From: Marinilabiliales bacterium | Lineage (GTDB): Bacteria; Bacteroidota; Bacteroidia; Bacteroidales; SZUA-534 | Direction of reading: 5' to 3' | Assembly: GCA_003512955.1 (NCBI GenBank) | Contig: DOTG01000026.1 | Span: 222,032-286,031 of the forward strand | Length of the DNA: 64,000 nt | Part shown: one piece after another, positions 34,257 through 44,075 of the stretch | Layout: the number at the start of each line of letters is the position of its first letter | Numbering within the stretch: the stretch's first letter is position 1 | Notes under the pieces: generated by a model | Database searches by the model: none | What the model saw: the letters and a program-made list of their open reading frames with translations, nothing else | What the model was told of the DNA's origin: nothing | Position numbers and translations under genes: made by a program

Positions 34257-34862
34257 TTAGCTTATAGATTTTTCTATCCTATTTTTCAATTCAAGAACAC
34301 TTTTAGGGATAGAAAAAAAATTATTCATTAACTCTGAATAATGAGGAATAAATAAAAAATTCCTATTATCAATTGTACTAATCCTATAAAATATTGGAAA
34401 TACTTTTTTTACAACCGTAATTTCTTCTAATTTAACTATAATGGCATCATTGATAAAGGCGCATTCATTATCACATTGAACCTTGACAATAAAACATACA
34501 TTTTTTAACATCCATATTATTCCAACTAAAAAAAGTAAACCAAAAATTATGGCAAATATTCTTGCTTCATGATTAACCTCAATGAAGCTAAAAACATAAA
34601 TAAAACTTAGGAATAGTAATATTATTAGAATTGACACGAAGTGTTTTATTATAAACGTAAGTCGGCTCGAAACAGATAATTTTGATGGTTCTGAATTACC
34701 CGCCCTAAACAAAAACACTAAGGCTATTATTAGACATACTGGGCCACTATATAACCCTTTAAAGAAATCAGGATAATTCAAATATTTAAAAATAATCCCG
34801 GTTATTATTAAACCAAATCCCGAGAATAAAAATGCAATTGCTACTATATTAAACCTTTTCAT
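34257..34862 (-). CDS. Four-helix membrane protein, candidate immunity protein for tip 1
   Basis: A 201-residue protein with four predicted transmembrane helices (about residues 6-27, 37-53, 70-93 and 99-121) and a soluble C-terminal domain with strands and a helix (AFINDAIIVKLEEITVVKKVFPIFYRISTIDNRN). No family is recognised. It starts 12 bases after the end of tip cassette 1 and is AT-rich like its neighbours. Its place behind a tip suggests immunity, but this is inferred only from order. Confidence 0.65.
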   Translation of the reverse strand: MKRFNIVAIAFLFSGFGLIITGIIFKYLNYPDFFKGLYSGPVCLIIALVFLFRAGNSEPSKLSVSSRLTFIIKHFVSILIILLFLSFIYVFSFIEVNHEARIFAIIFGLLFLVGIIWMLKNVCFIVKVQCDNECAFINDAIIVKLEEITVVKKVFPIFYRISTIDNRNFLFIPHYSELMNNFFSIPKSVLELKNRIEKSIS

Positions 34863-34874
34863 AGTGTCTCATTT

Positions 34875-35345
34875 TTAATTTCCGCTTTGATATCCAAATT
34901 TAAACAAACCTTCTGCACCAATAATAAAACCTACTTTTGGATCAACCTTAACACCAATGAACCAATTTTGAAAGCCGTTTTGATCCCAATTAAACTCTAA
35001 TCCACCGATAAATAAGAAACCTATTTCAATTGTTCTCAGGTAATCCTGAGGAGAAGATGTTATAAACTGTTGAGAGCCCTCCAACGACAGGAAACCAATG
35101 CCTACTCCAAATTCATTAATAATCTCATTTCCATTTTTAATTAATAATTCGCCATTTCTGCCTGTTTTATTATTAACAGAACCACCAATTAGTGTTACAG
35201 ATAATGGCCTAATTATCGCTTCTACATCCCCGATATCTCCCATTGCTTGAATCCCAAAAGTAATTTTCCCACCAATTTCAACATATAATCCCCCTCCTGC
35301 TTGGGGAACTATTAATAATACAAAAGAACTTAAATAAACTCCCAA
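34875..35345 (-). CDS. Start-less Rhs tip cassette 1
   Basis: The frame (up to 156 codons) begins at a TTG within a hairpin, so its first codons are probably not natural coding sequence. From about 35312 it reads IVPQAGGGLYVEIGGK and continues Gly-rich and beta-like (GVGIGFLSLEGSQQFITSSPQDYL, LEFNWDQNGFQNWFIGVKVDPKVGFIIGAEGLFKFG), a pattern seen in barrel- or chaplin-like tips but not a known domain. Bases 35290-35312 match the start of tip 2 (34227-34249) at 22 of 23 positions. A four-helix membrane protein follows. I read it as a silent cassette. Confidence 0.6.
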   Translation of the reverse strand: MGVYLSSFVLLIVPQAGGGLYVEIGGKITFGIQAMGDIGDVEAIIRPLSVTLIGGSVNNKTGRNGELLIKNGNEIINEFGVGIGFLSLEGSQQFITSSPQDYLRTIEIGFLFIGGLEFNWDQNGFQNWFIGVKVDPKVGFIIGAEGLFKFGYQSGN

Positions 35346-35365
35346 CCAAAAGATTGAGAGTTTTC
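35334..35365 (-). terminator. Hairpin between the MORN-like gene and tip 1
   Basis: AAACTCCCAA (35336-35345) pairs with TTGAGAGTTT (35354-35363) with one wobble. On the minus strand it is followed by a T-rich stretch. It would end transcription 20-50 bases after the MORN-like gene, leaving tip 1 outside the main operon. Confidence 0.55.
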
Positions 35366-35385
35366 TCTATATCAAATTTTTAATT

Positions 35386-36225
35386 CTAATTTTTATTTTC
35401 ATCAAATGGCAAAAATTTCTTTTCCTCAATCAGTTCATTGTTTTTATAAACTTCTTGTTTTATTAATTTGCCTTCTTCATCCCACCAACTCCAAGTGCCA
35501 GTTTTTACATTAGGTTGATTTTCATCAAAAAAATATTCTCGCTTCTTAACTCCATCTTCGTACCATTCGTGCCATTTGCCCACTAAATTAAATTCAGTAT
35601 TATAAATTTCTCCCAATATTAAAGTATCTCCATTAGGATATAAATACAAATAATTTTGTTTTCCTAAATTATATATAGTTCTAAAGATAAGCTCTCCTGT
35701 CTCTAGATAAGAAAAGTTTAAGAACCCACTAATAGTTGTATCAATACATATTTTTTCTTCTTTCTTTCTACCATTATCATACCAGAATACTGAGACACCT
35801 GAATTCTTTTTTTTATCAATATTTGAAAAGTAGTGTATCCTTCCATTATTATAATACTCTATAGTAGGAACTGTTAATATACTATCATGATATGATTCCC
35901 ACCAGATTGAACCATCTTTATACCATCTATAATCCCAACCTAGTAGTTTTCCATTTTTTGAACAAAATTCTCTATATTTATTACCATTCTTATAATAACC
36001 AATTACTTTAGTATCTACTTCAGTATTATTGTAAAAAACAAACATTAAGGTATCTGTTTGATTTTTTATTTGAAAAGTATCAAAACGAAATACCTTTTGA
36101 TAAGGATAGTTTATAATCAAGCTATCAATAGAATTAATATTAATTATTTTTTGTTTTTCAACAATCTGACTGTAACAAGAATAGAGTAAAATGAAAAATA
36201 TTGTTGTAGTTATTAATTTCTTCAT
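35386..36225 (-). CDS. MORN-repeat-like (YwqK family) lipoprotein
   Basis: A 279-residue protein with a lipobox start (MKKLITTTIFFILLYSC) and repeated MORN-like units of 20-24 residues built on Y-x-N-G or W-Y-x-D-G: YYKNGNKYREF, WYKDGSIWWE, YYNNGRIHYF, WYDNGRKKEE, WYEDGVKKREYF, WWDEEGKLIKQEVY. Such repeats occur in YwqK-like proteins, annotated as antitoxin or immunity proteins. It begins 14 bases after the Rhs protein ends, in the first immunity position, so it may protect against the active tip. This is an inference; no structure-based match is possible here. Confidence 0.78.
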   Translation of the reverse strand: MKKLITTTIFFILLYSCYSQIVEKQKIININSIDSLIINYPYQKVFRFDTFQIKNQTDTLMFVFYNNTEVDTKVIGYYKNGNKYREFCSKNGKLLGWDYRWYKDGSIWWESYHDSILTVPTIEYYNNGRIHYFSNIDKKKNSGVSVFWYDNGRKKEEKICIDTTISGFLNFSYLETGELIFRTIYNLGKQNYLYLYPNGDTLILGEIYNTEFNLVGKWHEWYEDGVKKREYFFDENQPNVKTGTWSWWDEEGKLIKQEVYKNNELIEEKKFLPFDENKN

Positions 36226-36238
36226 AAAAAACTATTGA

Positions 36239-39200
36239 TTATTCTCCTATTATTACATTTCCATATATGGTTCTTCTATCAAAAGAACCATATAATGTTT
36301 TAATACCATAAGGAGTATAAACTCCATATTCAAAATAAATTTTATTTGGATCTCTGATTTCAGGATTATTACCATAGATAATATTATAACCATCAGGCTC
36401 ACCATAGGCTTTTGCATATATTTGTTCAATATTTCTCTCATAATTAAAGTCAAAATACATTTCCTGCGCATTGCCATTTGATGGTTTTCTGTTGGTTGAA
36501 AAGATGACCCATTCACCTTCTTTTCTATTAGCTACATTATACCGTGTTTTAGTGAAGTCATAAAGAGTTATTCCATATTTTATTGGACATTCATTTATAC
36601 AATTTACACCACCAAGGTTATCAGTAGAATAATCCCCTCCATTTGTGGCATTTAAAAAAACCTTCTCTGAAGTAACATTAATAGTACCATCCATTCCAAT
36701 ATAGTTGAGGTTACTCCAGAAATAGTTTTTCCCCCGGGCATCTGTTTTAATCCCATCACCTCTGGTAAAATCGGCCATGGTACCGTCATAACCATCCATC
36801 ATTGCATTCCAATATGCATCTACATCCTGGTTAATGGAACCATTACCCGAGGCATACCCGGCATTAGCAGATGCTCCACCTTCCGGATGCCCTCCTCCAG
36901 AAACTGCTGCACGGGCCTCGGAAATTGAACCTCCATTTTCCATAAAGTATTCGAACATAGCATCTTCAAATTGTCTCTTACTATCTATCTCCTCCATAGA
37001 GGGAGCCTTAAGCATAACACGATATTGAGCACGGTTCCCATCTGGGTCCACAAAATTAACCGGGTTATTACCAATCCCCGTATAGGGGCTTACAAACTGC
37101 ATGGCTGCATCGGGTACGTGCCAGCGCCCAATGGCCGGGTCGAGGATACGTGCCCCAAAATCGTAACTGTTCAGGTTGAGTGCCAAAATCTGTTCCTTTT
37201 GGGTATAAAGGTACTTATTTGTGGGGCCTTCGGCAACAAACCCGGTACCGTTCATGGTCAACCCAAAGGGGTAATAGTGGTTCTCCTGCAGCAGTTTGGC
37301 CTTTCCATCGATCCCCTTGGAAAAAGTTACCCGTGTGTTCCCCTGGTAATCGGTCAAATGGTAATCGAACCGGTAGCTACCGCTTTGGGGGACCAACCGC
37401 CCAAACGGTGTATTTATTTGTTCTATTGTACCATTTGAATATATAATACCTCTATCGTATAGCGTGGTCAGGGTGTTACCATCGCTCACTACACTTAATG
37501 TTTTTTCACCTTCGGCGCTGTACTGGTTTGTTAAAGTTCCTTGTTGTGTAACTGCAATTTGAGTGGCTAAATTCAGATGGTTATAATTGATACTTGTAAT
37601 TCCCCTGTTTTTGTCTTCAATGGCACAACCATTTGGGTTATAGCCATAGCTGTTCCCTAAAACATTACCCACAAAACCTCCAAGCCCCGAACCTGTGGCA
37701 GAATTATCGGTTACGGTTGTTAGTTTATTGCCGTTGTAGGTATAAGCCAGGTTATCCATTAAAACGGCTGTTTGGCTGTTGTTCCCATTTCGCTTTAACG
37801 AGGTAATATTGCCATTTTTGTCGTAGGAAATAATAGGCATACTATAAAGCCCATAGCCTGTGGTTTGTTGCCAATTGGTATTTTTATAATTAAATGTTGC
37901 CGATGTAAGCCTGTTTAAATCATCGTAAGTAAAGGTGTACCCCTTTTCAACAGCATCGTTTGCCGATGACCATTTCACCGATGAAACAAAACCATTGAAT
38001 TTTGCCTCAAAACCAGGGGTTTCGGCAGGATTGTTGGCCCCGCCCGGTTTAATATCGAGATAATCGGTATAAAGCATTTCCATCCCAAAAAGGTCGCCAT
38101 CATCACTTAACGAAATATCGCTGTTGTTAATTTTGGTAAGCCACCCCTGAAGGTTATAGGCATAGTCAACACTCTGGAGGAAGCTGGCCCCACTATTCTC
38201 AGAATGGAGGTTCCGTTCCGCAACCTGCCCCAATTCATTATAAACCAACTGCTCAACCATTACCTCGCTTGAATTATCAACAGTTAAATACGTATTTAAC
38301 AAGCGGCCGGCATGGTCATAAGTATACCGGTATTTTAAAACTACATCCGTGGTATAATCATGGGATCGAATGGAATTTGTTAATTGCCCCACAAAATTAA
38401 ACGTATTATGGAAGATGTCTGTCGGTCCATTATCTTGTATATGGACAACTTGTATGTTCCGGGCTTCGTCATCGTAATAATAGGTTTCTTTAATCCAATT
38501 GGTTGTTTCGAGTATCCGGGCCTGTTTACCTGTCAATAACCCATAAGTCATGGTTGTTGGCAAAATCCCGTCAGCCTGTGCGACAAAATTGGCCTTTCCT
38601 GAAAAAGAGTAGTTATTATAAAAATATTTAATTAACGATGTGTACCCTGAGAGTGGGATAAAACTGACCCCGCCTATTTGGCTGCTTGTATAATTGGTTG
38701 TGCTGTTGTCGTAATAACCTTCATCAATCAGGTTTTGAAAGTTGTCATAATTATAAACATAGAATCTGTTTGCCAACCTCATAACGCCGTCCTGTTTCGC
38801 GGTAAGCTGTAACTTGCTGTTATAATAGTAATATACCGGATCAATGCCAGGTTCTTTTTTCTCAACCACTAAATTATATCTGTTATATTTAAAATAGAAA
38901 CAGTAATTAGATATTAAATCACCAGTATGGGCGTAATTTCCTGCAGCAATTTCTGCCTTAGGAGGAATCTGATAAACAAGGCGACCCTGATTGTCATAGG
39001 CAAAATATGTATTTAATACCTCGGTGCCATTGTATGCTCTTGTTAAAACCGTATTGCCATTACCAAGGAAATAAGTTTCAATAACATTTCCGTCAACATC
39101 TGTATTGGTATATTTAAATAAATCCCCGTCATTATAAGTTGATACTGTAAATCCGGTGGCTGATGGTGTTACCTTTAGTACACTTTGCCCTGTCCAACCT

Positions 39201-40276
39201 GAGTTAGGGGTAACCTCATATAAAATGGAATGGCTATTACCATTTTTATCTTCAAAAAAGTCACTCCCTTCAGGTATTTCTTCAGTTACCTCATTAAAGG
39301 GACTTCCATCATATATCTGTTCAGTAAAAGATCGGTCATTTACTTCCTGACCAAAATTCTCCAGATAATAGTCTAACTGTCGTGAATCAGCATATTCTAC
39401 AAAATTGTTTTTCGGAGTAAAAGAGTAATCTACAAATGGTTTATATACTTTATTTTGCCTGCCAAACTGGTCAAAATTTGAAAAAGAAACCAAATTCCCG
39501 TTGTTTGGGCCAGCCCCCACGGCAACACTCTGTATTGCCCGCCCCCAGGCATCTTTAAAAACAAAAGATTCACTGTAATTTAAATAATTTCCCACTAAAA
39601 GCGCCTTATCTTTTGGGATAATAAATTGTTCAAAATTATACTGTATATTCGCCAAAGGAGATGTACCCGCCTGAGCTTTTTGAACCAGTTTAATATAAAA
39701 AATTTCCCCGGTTTGATTTGTGAATTGAATGGTGCCGGTTCTTTCATAACGATTTGGGTTAGAATTACATGTAAATCCAACGGCACCATTACCTGTCCCT
39801 CCGTAAGAACTACTTGTAATCCAACTATTATAACTATGGGCTGCCCACGTACCATTTGAAAAGACATTGAATGTGACGCCGTTTTGATAACATTCTACTT
39901 CAACTTCAGCAATACCCCCTAATAGATCAAATCCTGCACCTTCTTTCGAATAGGAAAAATGATTGTATTCGTTATTTAACCCGTTCATAATGTAGATTTC
40001 ACCTTCGTTAAAAGAAGTGGGTGCTATAAGTGAAAGGCTGTTACTTCCTGTATTTGTATGCAAATTTTTTTCAATAATAAGGTATGTGTCATTATTGGTT
40101 GCATTTAGAGACCAAATATTACCATTAGTTAATTGAATGGTTGCCCCCGGACTGGTAAAGGTAACCTTCTGACTATTCAATGAAACAGAAAGGGTTTGAG
40201 CAGATACATGATATCCTAAAATCAATAATAGAAAGCAGAATATCTTATTTAAAGAAGAATAACTAAGCGACTTCAT
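36239..40276 (-). CDS. Rhs-type surface protein with variable C-terminal tip
   Basis: A 1345-residue exported protein. The signal peptide ends near HVSAQ (26). Residues about 125-205 form a BACON-like domain (FNVFSNGTWAAHSYNSWIT ... RTGTIQFTNQTGEI). From about 210 a DUF6443-like start (YNFEQFIIPKDKALLVGNYLN) leads into YD/Rhs repeats, with YDNQGRLVYQ, YTYDHAGRLLNTY and YDDLNRLTSATF among them. The Rhs core lies at about 965-1075 (DYQGNTRVTF, YYPFGLTMNG, YDFGARILDPAIGRWHVPD, NPVNFVDPDGN). After DPDG comes a tip of about 265 residues that I do not recognise (from about 1080 to 1345). It is probably a polymorphic toxin-like or interbacterial competition protein, by family analogy. Confidence 0.9.
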   Translation of the reverse strand: MKSLSYSSLNKIFCFLLLILGYHVSAQTLSVSLNSQKVTFTSPGATIQLTNGNIWSLNATNNDTYLIIEKNLHTNTGSNSLSLIAPTSFNEGEIYIMNGLNNEYNHFSYSKEGAGFDLLGGIAEVEVECYQNGVTFNVFSNGTWAAHSYNSWITSSSYGGTGNGAVGFTCNSNPNRYERTGTIQFTNQTGEIFYIKLVQKAQAGTSPLANIQYNFEQFIIPKDKALLVGNYLNYSESFVFKDAWGRAIQSVAVGAGPNNGNLVSFSNFDQFGRQNKVYKPFVDYSFTPKNNFVEYADSRQLDYYLENFGQEVNDRSFTEQIYDGSPFNEVTEEIPEGSDFFEDKNGNSHSILYEVTPNSGWTGQSVLKVTPSATGFTVSTYNDGDLFKYTNTDVDGNVIETYFLGNGNTVLTRAYNGTEVLNTYFAYDNQGRLVYQIPPKAEIAAGNYAHTGDLISNYCFYFKYNRYNLVVEKKEPGIDPVYYYYNSKLQLTAKQDGVMRLANRFYVYNYDNFQNLIDEGYYDNSTTNYTSSQIGGVSFIPLSGYTSLIKYFYNNYSFSGKANFVAQADGILPTTMTYGLLTGKQARILETTNWIKETYYYDDEARNIQVVHIQDNGPTDIFHNTFNFVGQLTNSIRSHDYTTDVVLKYRYTYDHAGRLLNTYLTVDNSSEVMVEQLVYNELGQVAERNLHSENSGASFLQSVDYAYNLQGWLTKINNSDISLSDDGDLFGMEMLYTDYLDIKPGGANNPAETPGFEAKFNGFVSSVKWSSANDAVEKGYTFTYDDLNRLTSATFNYKNTNWQQTTGYGLYSMPIISYDKNGNITSLKRNGNNSQTAVLMDNLAYTYNGNKLTTVTDNSATGSGLGGFVGNVLGNSYGYNPNGCAIEDKNRGITSINYNHLNLATQIAVTQQGTLTNQYSAEGEKTLSVVSDGNTLTTLYDRGIIYSNGTIEQINTPFGRLVPQSGSYRFDYHLTDYQGNTRVTFSKGIDGKAKLLQENHYYPFGLTMNGTGFVAEGPTNKYLYTQKEQILALNLNSYDFGARILDPAIGRWHVPDAAMQFVSPYTGIGNNPVNFVDPDGNRAQYRVMLKAPSMEEIDSKRQFEDAMFEYFMENGGSISEARAAVSGGGHPEGGASANAGYASGNGSINQDVDAYWNAMMDGYDGTMADFTRGDGIKTDARGKNYFWSNLNYIGMDGTINVTSEKVFLNATNGGDYSTDNLGGVNCINECPIKYGITLYDFTKTRYNVANRKEGEWVIFSTNRKPSNGNAQEMYFDFNYERNIEQIYAKAYGEPDGYNIIYGNNPEIRDPNKIYFEYGVYTPYGIKTLYGSFDRRTIYGNVIIGE

Positions 40277-40288
40277 AGGTTAATGTTT

Positions 40289-43200
40289 TTAGTTTGTTCC
40301 TGGTATTTCAAATGAAGTTCCAACATATCTACCACTTACCTGGATTACCTCGATGGCAATTTTTTGTTCGGGATACAATGTGTGATATAAATACACGAGT
40401 GCTCTTTTTGTGGTAGCTGATGGATCATTGGGGCAGGTAATTCTAATTGCAGTTGAATTAAGTTTGGTTACCGTGAGAAAGTTATCGCCTGTTACCAAAA
40501 TATCAAATGCCAGATTTGCATCCACAACCACTTCTTTGGTTCCACCCTCAAACCCAAATTCTAATTTTGAAATATCTGCATTTATAGGTGCTTCTTTGTA
40601 ATTGTATCTCTTTTCCTGTATGATATAATCATCCTTATCTCTGATTGAGTTAAGTTTTCCATATATATCATATTCCATTTTCCGGGTATTTCCTCTACTA
40701 TCAATTGTTGATGTGGTTTGGCCTGTAATAGGGTCATACGTTCGCATTGAAAACTTTGTGCCGACAGGAAAGACTTGTAAATCATCAATATAGTGAAAAA
40801 ATATAGCTGACCCGGTATTAAGTTTAATTGTAATTGTTTTTGAACCTGAACCTGAAGCAATAAATTCTTTTTGAGCCATCGTCCAACTACCATCCGGCTT
40901 AGGTTCAATTTCAGTTACTGAGTTCGTTTCCCCTGAAATACTTACCGAAGCTTTTGCAGAACCTGCATTTCCTTGCTTAGTCCAATACCTTATCAGATAG
41001 CTTTTCCCTGCTTCCAGGTTGATGGTATAACAGTTATCGGTTGTACTTCCGTGTGCTTTGGTCGATTGAATACCCGTATGTGCTATTCCATTGACTATAT
41101 AGCTGGAGCTTCCTTCTGTATTTTCAAAAGTTTTAAAACAAATATTTGTAAGATCAGCATTTTGTCCTTCAACAATGTCTTGCTGATACAAATCTTTCAC
41201 CTTAAATACTTTTGTGCCCTCATATAAGGAGTATTGTATATTTGAGGCCATATTGTTATAAGTATAGTTATTATGGTCTAATACATAATCGGAATCTTTA
41301 CTTATATTAGAAAGGGTCGGTGATGAATATGTAAAAGAGGTACTACTTTTAGGATTTGAGGGTGCCAACAAAAAGGTTTCTTTAACGGCAACAAACTCAT
41401 TCCCAGATATATTGAATAGATTTGGAATGCTTATTAAACCGTCCACTACACAATTATCTGAAATCTCAAGTTTTTCAATAACATAATTTCTTATGTGATT
41501 TGATGACATGTAATTAACTGCTTCTAAATAAGGGGGGATTATATCACCAACACGGGTTAAAAGTGAGTATTGATCGGCATAAGTGTACTTATATTCCTTA
41601 TTTTTCCCATCTGGAGTTATTATCTTTTCATAATTTAACCGACTTTTGTTATCAAATCCTATTGTAATTTCTTGTGTTGATGAATTAATCCCAACAGGGG
41701 TATCAAAATAATCAGTAATACTATAAGTTTCAGGTAAACTCGAAACTTCAAGAATAATAGGGTAATGATTATACAAATAAGTCAATTCATAATCTAAATA
41801 CATTCTATTAATCCTCATTGCATGAATATATTTTGGGGTAGTGTTTTTATTAAAAAGCTGATTACTGACAACAATCTGTTTCTTCAATTTATTATTAGAA
41901 TCATAAACCTCTCTTTTCTTCAGAGTTCCTCTAGCCCAGTTATAGTTTAAAGTAGGTCCGGTTGGTAATCCGTCTGTGTTAGTATATAGTTCATCGTAAT
42001 AAGCTAAAATGCCATAATTGGGTGAAGATGTGAATAACCCAAATTCATCAGGTAATAAATCAATCGTACCAGGATTATTGAATTCATGTACAATTTTACC
42101 ATTTAATCCAAAATAATTACCGTTAGCATCAATACTCTTTCCACCAATATATTCAGTAACTTTTGAATAGCTTACAATTGAGGGTTCTGTATTTAGGTTA
42201 AAGTTCTCTATTTCAATATGATTGTATTCTGTTTCAGGAACGTCATAATTTCTGGTATGTAACTTTGGAAGACTGAGTATTGAACCACTTGTTGTATTAA
42301 CATCACTGCTTTGGTTATATGTAAATTCTTTGATATAAGATATATCTCTGATATACTCATTTTCCTCATCAGTGCTTTCTATTTTGGCAATTCTTAAACC
42401 AGGGCCATATTCTACTTTTCCATTAAGGTTAAAAGTATTCGTTTCCCAGGTATAATATTTAATTTTTCCATTTTGATCTTTAACAGAAGTTAATATCCCA
42501 CGACTATTAAGGGCAGGGTTCGGTCTACGATCTCTGCCATAGACATAAGAAAATCCTTGTAATTCTGGTCTTCTAATAACGGAATAAGAAATATTTTGAG
42601 GAGGATAAATATAAATCTCTTTATGTCCATTTACAATTGTCTGATATAATATCGGTGAAGGATCGTTGTTGCCAAACTCACTGGTTGAACCATTATAGAA
42701 TCCCCAGTAATCCGTTGCATTGGTTTTTAAATTTGGTAATAAAACATTTTCATTTTCACTGTAATTATAACCAAATATGACAGATGGTAGATTTACACCA
42801 TTCACCATTTCATGAAAGGAGGTCAAAAATAATTTACTCCCATTAACTCCCGTACCCGAAACATCGTGTGTTTTCAAATACTCTGTTTGAAAGACAATTT
42901 CCTTAATTAAGTTTTTATCATTATTTATTTTCGAAAACACTTTGATATTATCAAGTGCATGTCCTATTTCACCTGCTTCAGTAAAGTCAAGTCGGTTTTC
43001 CTCCTTATAATTAAAATCAATCTGAAAATTGCTAGTTACTATACTTGAAATAACAGGGACTTCATTAACAAAAATCGAACCTGCAGAATTTGATATATAT
43101 TCAAGAAACCGGACAAAATAAATATGTTCGCTAGGTGACTCATATGGTTCTTCCATATCACCAAAACTATTCAATAATATATTAGACTCTTCGTTATAAT

Positions 43201-44044
43201 TAAACAGTACCTCGTTATGATATTGTGTCTCTACCTTTGTAAGGAACCAAGAATCTATGAATGAAATATCAGAAAGAAACCTATTCTTTAAGCCCAATTC
43301 TTTAATCCTGCAGTATCCCGTTTTATTGAAAGTATATTTAGATCCAAATTCATCAGTGATTATAAATGATGTAATTTCAGCAGGATAACCATTTTCATTT
43401 ATGATCTCAAAATCAATTAACAAATCCTGAAAAGGTATTTGACTCGTTCTGAATCTCCCGTTGGGATATGTGACAGAAGGTTCAAAAATAAAAGTTCCAG
43501 ATCTTCCTAAAAAACTAAAATGAAAGATATCTGGTTCATGATCATAATAATATCCTAATCCTTTTACTGCATAGTCATAAGAACCATCAATATAGTTGCC
43601 TAAATCACTTATGTTACTTGGTAGATTTTGCCAATGATCCATAGCAGTTGGAAGATAAGTGATTGTTCCGTTAGAATTTTTTATTTGTGGACCACTTAAC
43701 CATCCACATATCTGACCTTTTTCAGTAGTTATTCCAAATTGGTCTGTTTTAGTATAATACTGATAAAATTCATCAGGAATATCTTTTAATTCTCTAAAAA
43801 TCACCCCCCCGGTATTTAAATCCCACCCTATACCCAAATCTCCACCTTTATTGGATACCTGAATTCCGGAACTGGTATAATTTAATGAGATATTTATATT
43901 TAAATTATCAACACTAGTATTCCATAAGGAAAAATCGATAGCAGGCTGTCCCATAGCTAATCCAGAAGTTCCATCATCCTGCGAATAGGATAACAATGAA
44001 ATTAATATAAATAGTAGGAAAATATTGAATCTAAGTGCTTTCAT
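40289..44044 (-). CDS. Large YD-repeat surface protein with BACON-like end (Rhs partner)
   Basis: A 1251-residue exported protein. The signal peptide ends near LSYSQ (22). The N-terminal half resembles the start of Bacteroidota Rhs-partner proteins: AIDFSLWNTSVDNLNINISLNYTSSGIQVSNKGGDLGIGWDLNTGG. A carbohydrate-binding-like segment lies near 970-1090 (CYTINLEAGKSYLIRYWTK), then a YD-like motif YDPITGQTTSTIDSRGNTRKMEYDIYGKLNSI near 1118, and a BACON-like domain at 1158-1240 (FGFEGGTKEVVVDANLAFDILVTGDNFLTVT). It precedes the 1345-residue protein by 12 bases, so both are made together. It may anchor or display the Rhs protein. Confidence 0.85.
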   Translation of the reverse strand: MKALRFNIFLLFILISLLSYSQDDGTSGLAMGQPAIDFSLWNTSVDNLNINISLNYTSSGIQVSNKGGDLGIGWDLNTGGVIFRELKDIPDEFYQYYTKTDQFGITTEKGQICGWLSGPQIKNSNGTITYLPTAMDHWQNLPSNISDLGNYIDGSYDYAVKGLGYYYDHEPDIFHFSFLGRSGTFIFEPSVTYPNGRFRTSQIPFQDLLIDFEIINENGYPAEITSFIITDEFGSKYTFNKTGYCRIKELGLKNRFLSDISFIDSWFLTKVETQYHNEVLFNYNEESNILLNSFGDMEEPYESPSEHIYFVRFLEYISNSAGSIFVNEVPVISSIVTSNFQIDFNYKEENRLDFTEAGEIGHALDNIKVFSKINNDKNLIKEIVFQTEYLKTHDVSGTGVNGSKLFLTSFHEMVNGVNLPSVIFGYNYSENENVLLPNLKTNATDYWGFYNGSTSEFGNNDPSPILYQTIVNGHKEIYIYPPQNISYSVIRRPELQGFSYVYGRDRRPNPALNSRGILTSVKDQNGKIKYYTWETNTFNLNGKVEYGPGLRIAKIESTDEENEYIRDISYIKEFTYNQSSDVNTTSGSILSLPKLHTRNYDVPETEYNHIEIENFNLNTEPSIVSYSKVTEYIGGKSIDANGNYFGLNGKIVHEFNNPGTIDLLPDEFGLFTSSPNYGILAYYDELYTNTDGLPTGPTLNYNWARGTLKKREVYDSNNKLKKQIVVSNQLFNKNTTPKYIHAMRINRMYLDYELTYLYNHYPIILEVSSLPETYSITDYFDTPVGINSSTQEITIGFDNKSRLNYEKIITPDGKNKEYKYTYADQYSLLTRVGDIIPPYLEAVNYMSSNHIRNYVIEKLEISDNCVVDGLISIPNLFNISGNEFVAVKETFLLAPSNPKSSTSFTYSSPTLSNISKDSDYVLDHNNYTYNNMASNIQYSLYEGTKVFKVKDLYQQDIVEGQNADLTNICFKTFENTEGSSSYIVNGIAHTGIQSTKAHGSTTDNCYTINLEAGKSYLIRYWTKQGNAGSAKASVSISGETNSVTEIEPKPDGSWTMAQKEFIASGSGSKTITIKLNTGSAIFFHYIDDLQVFPVGTKFSMRTYDPITGQTTSTIDSRGNTRKMEYDIYGKLNSIRDKDDYIIQEKRYNYKEAPINADISKLEFGFEGGTKEVVVDANLAFDILVTGDNFLTVTKLNSTAIRITCPNDPSATTKRALVYLYHTLYPEQKIAIEVIQVSGRYVGTSFEIPGTN

Positions 44045-44075
44045 AAATTTCCGGTTTAAATGTGAGTGTAATGGT

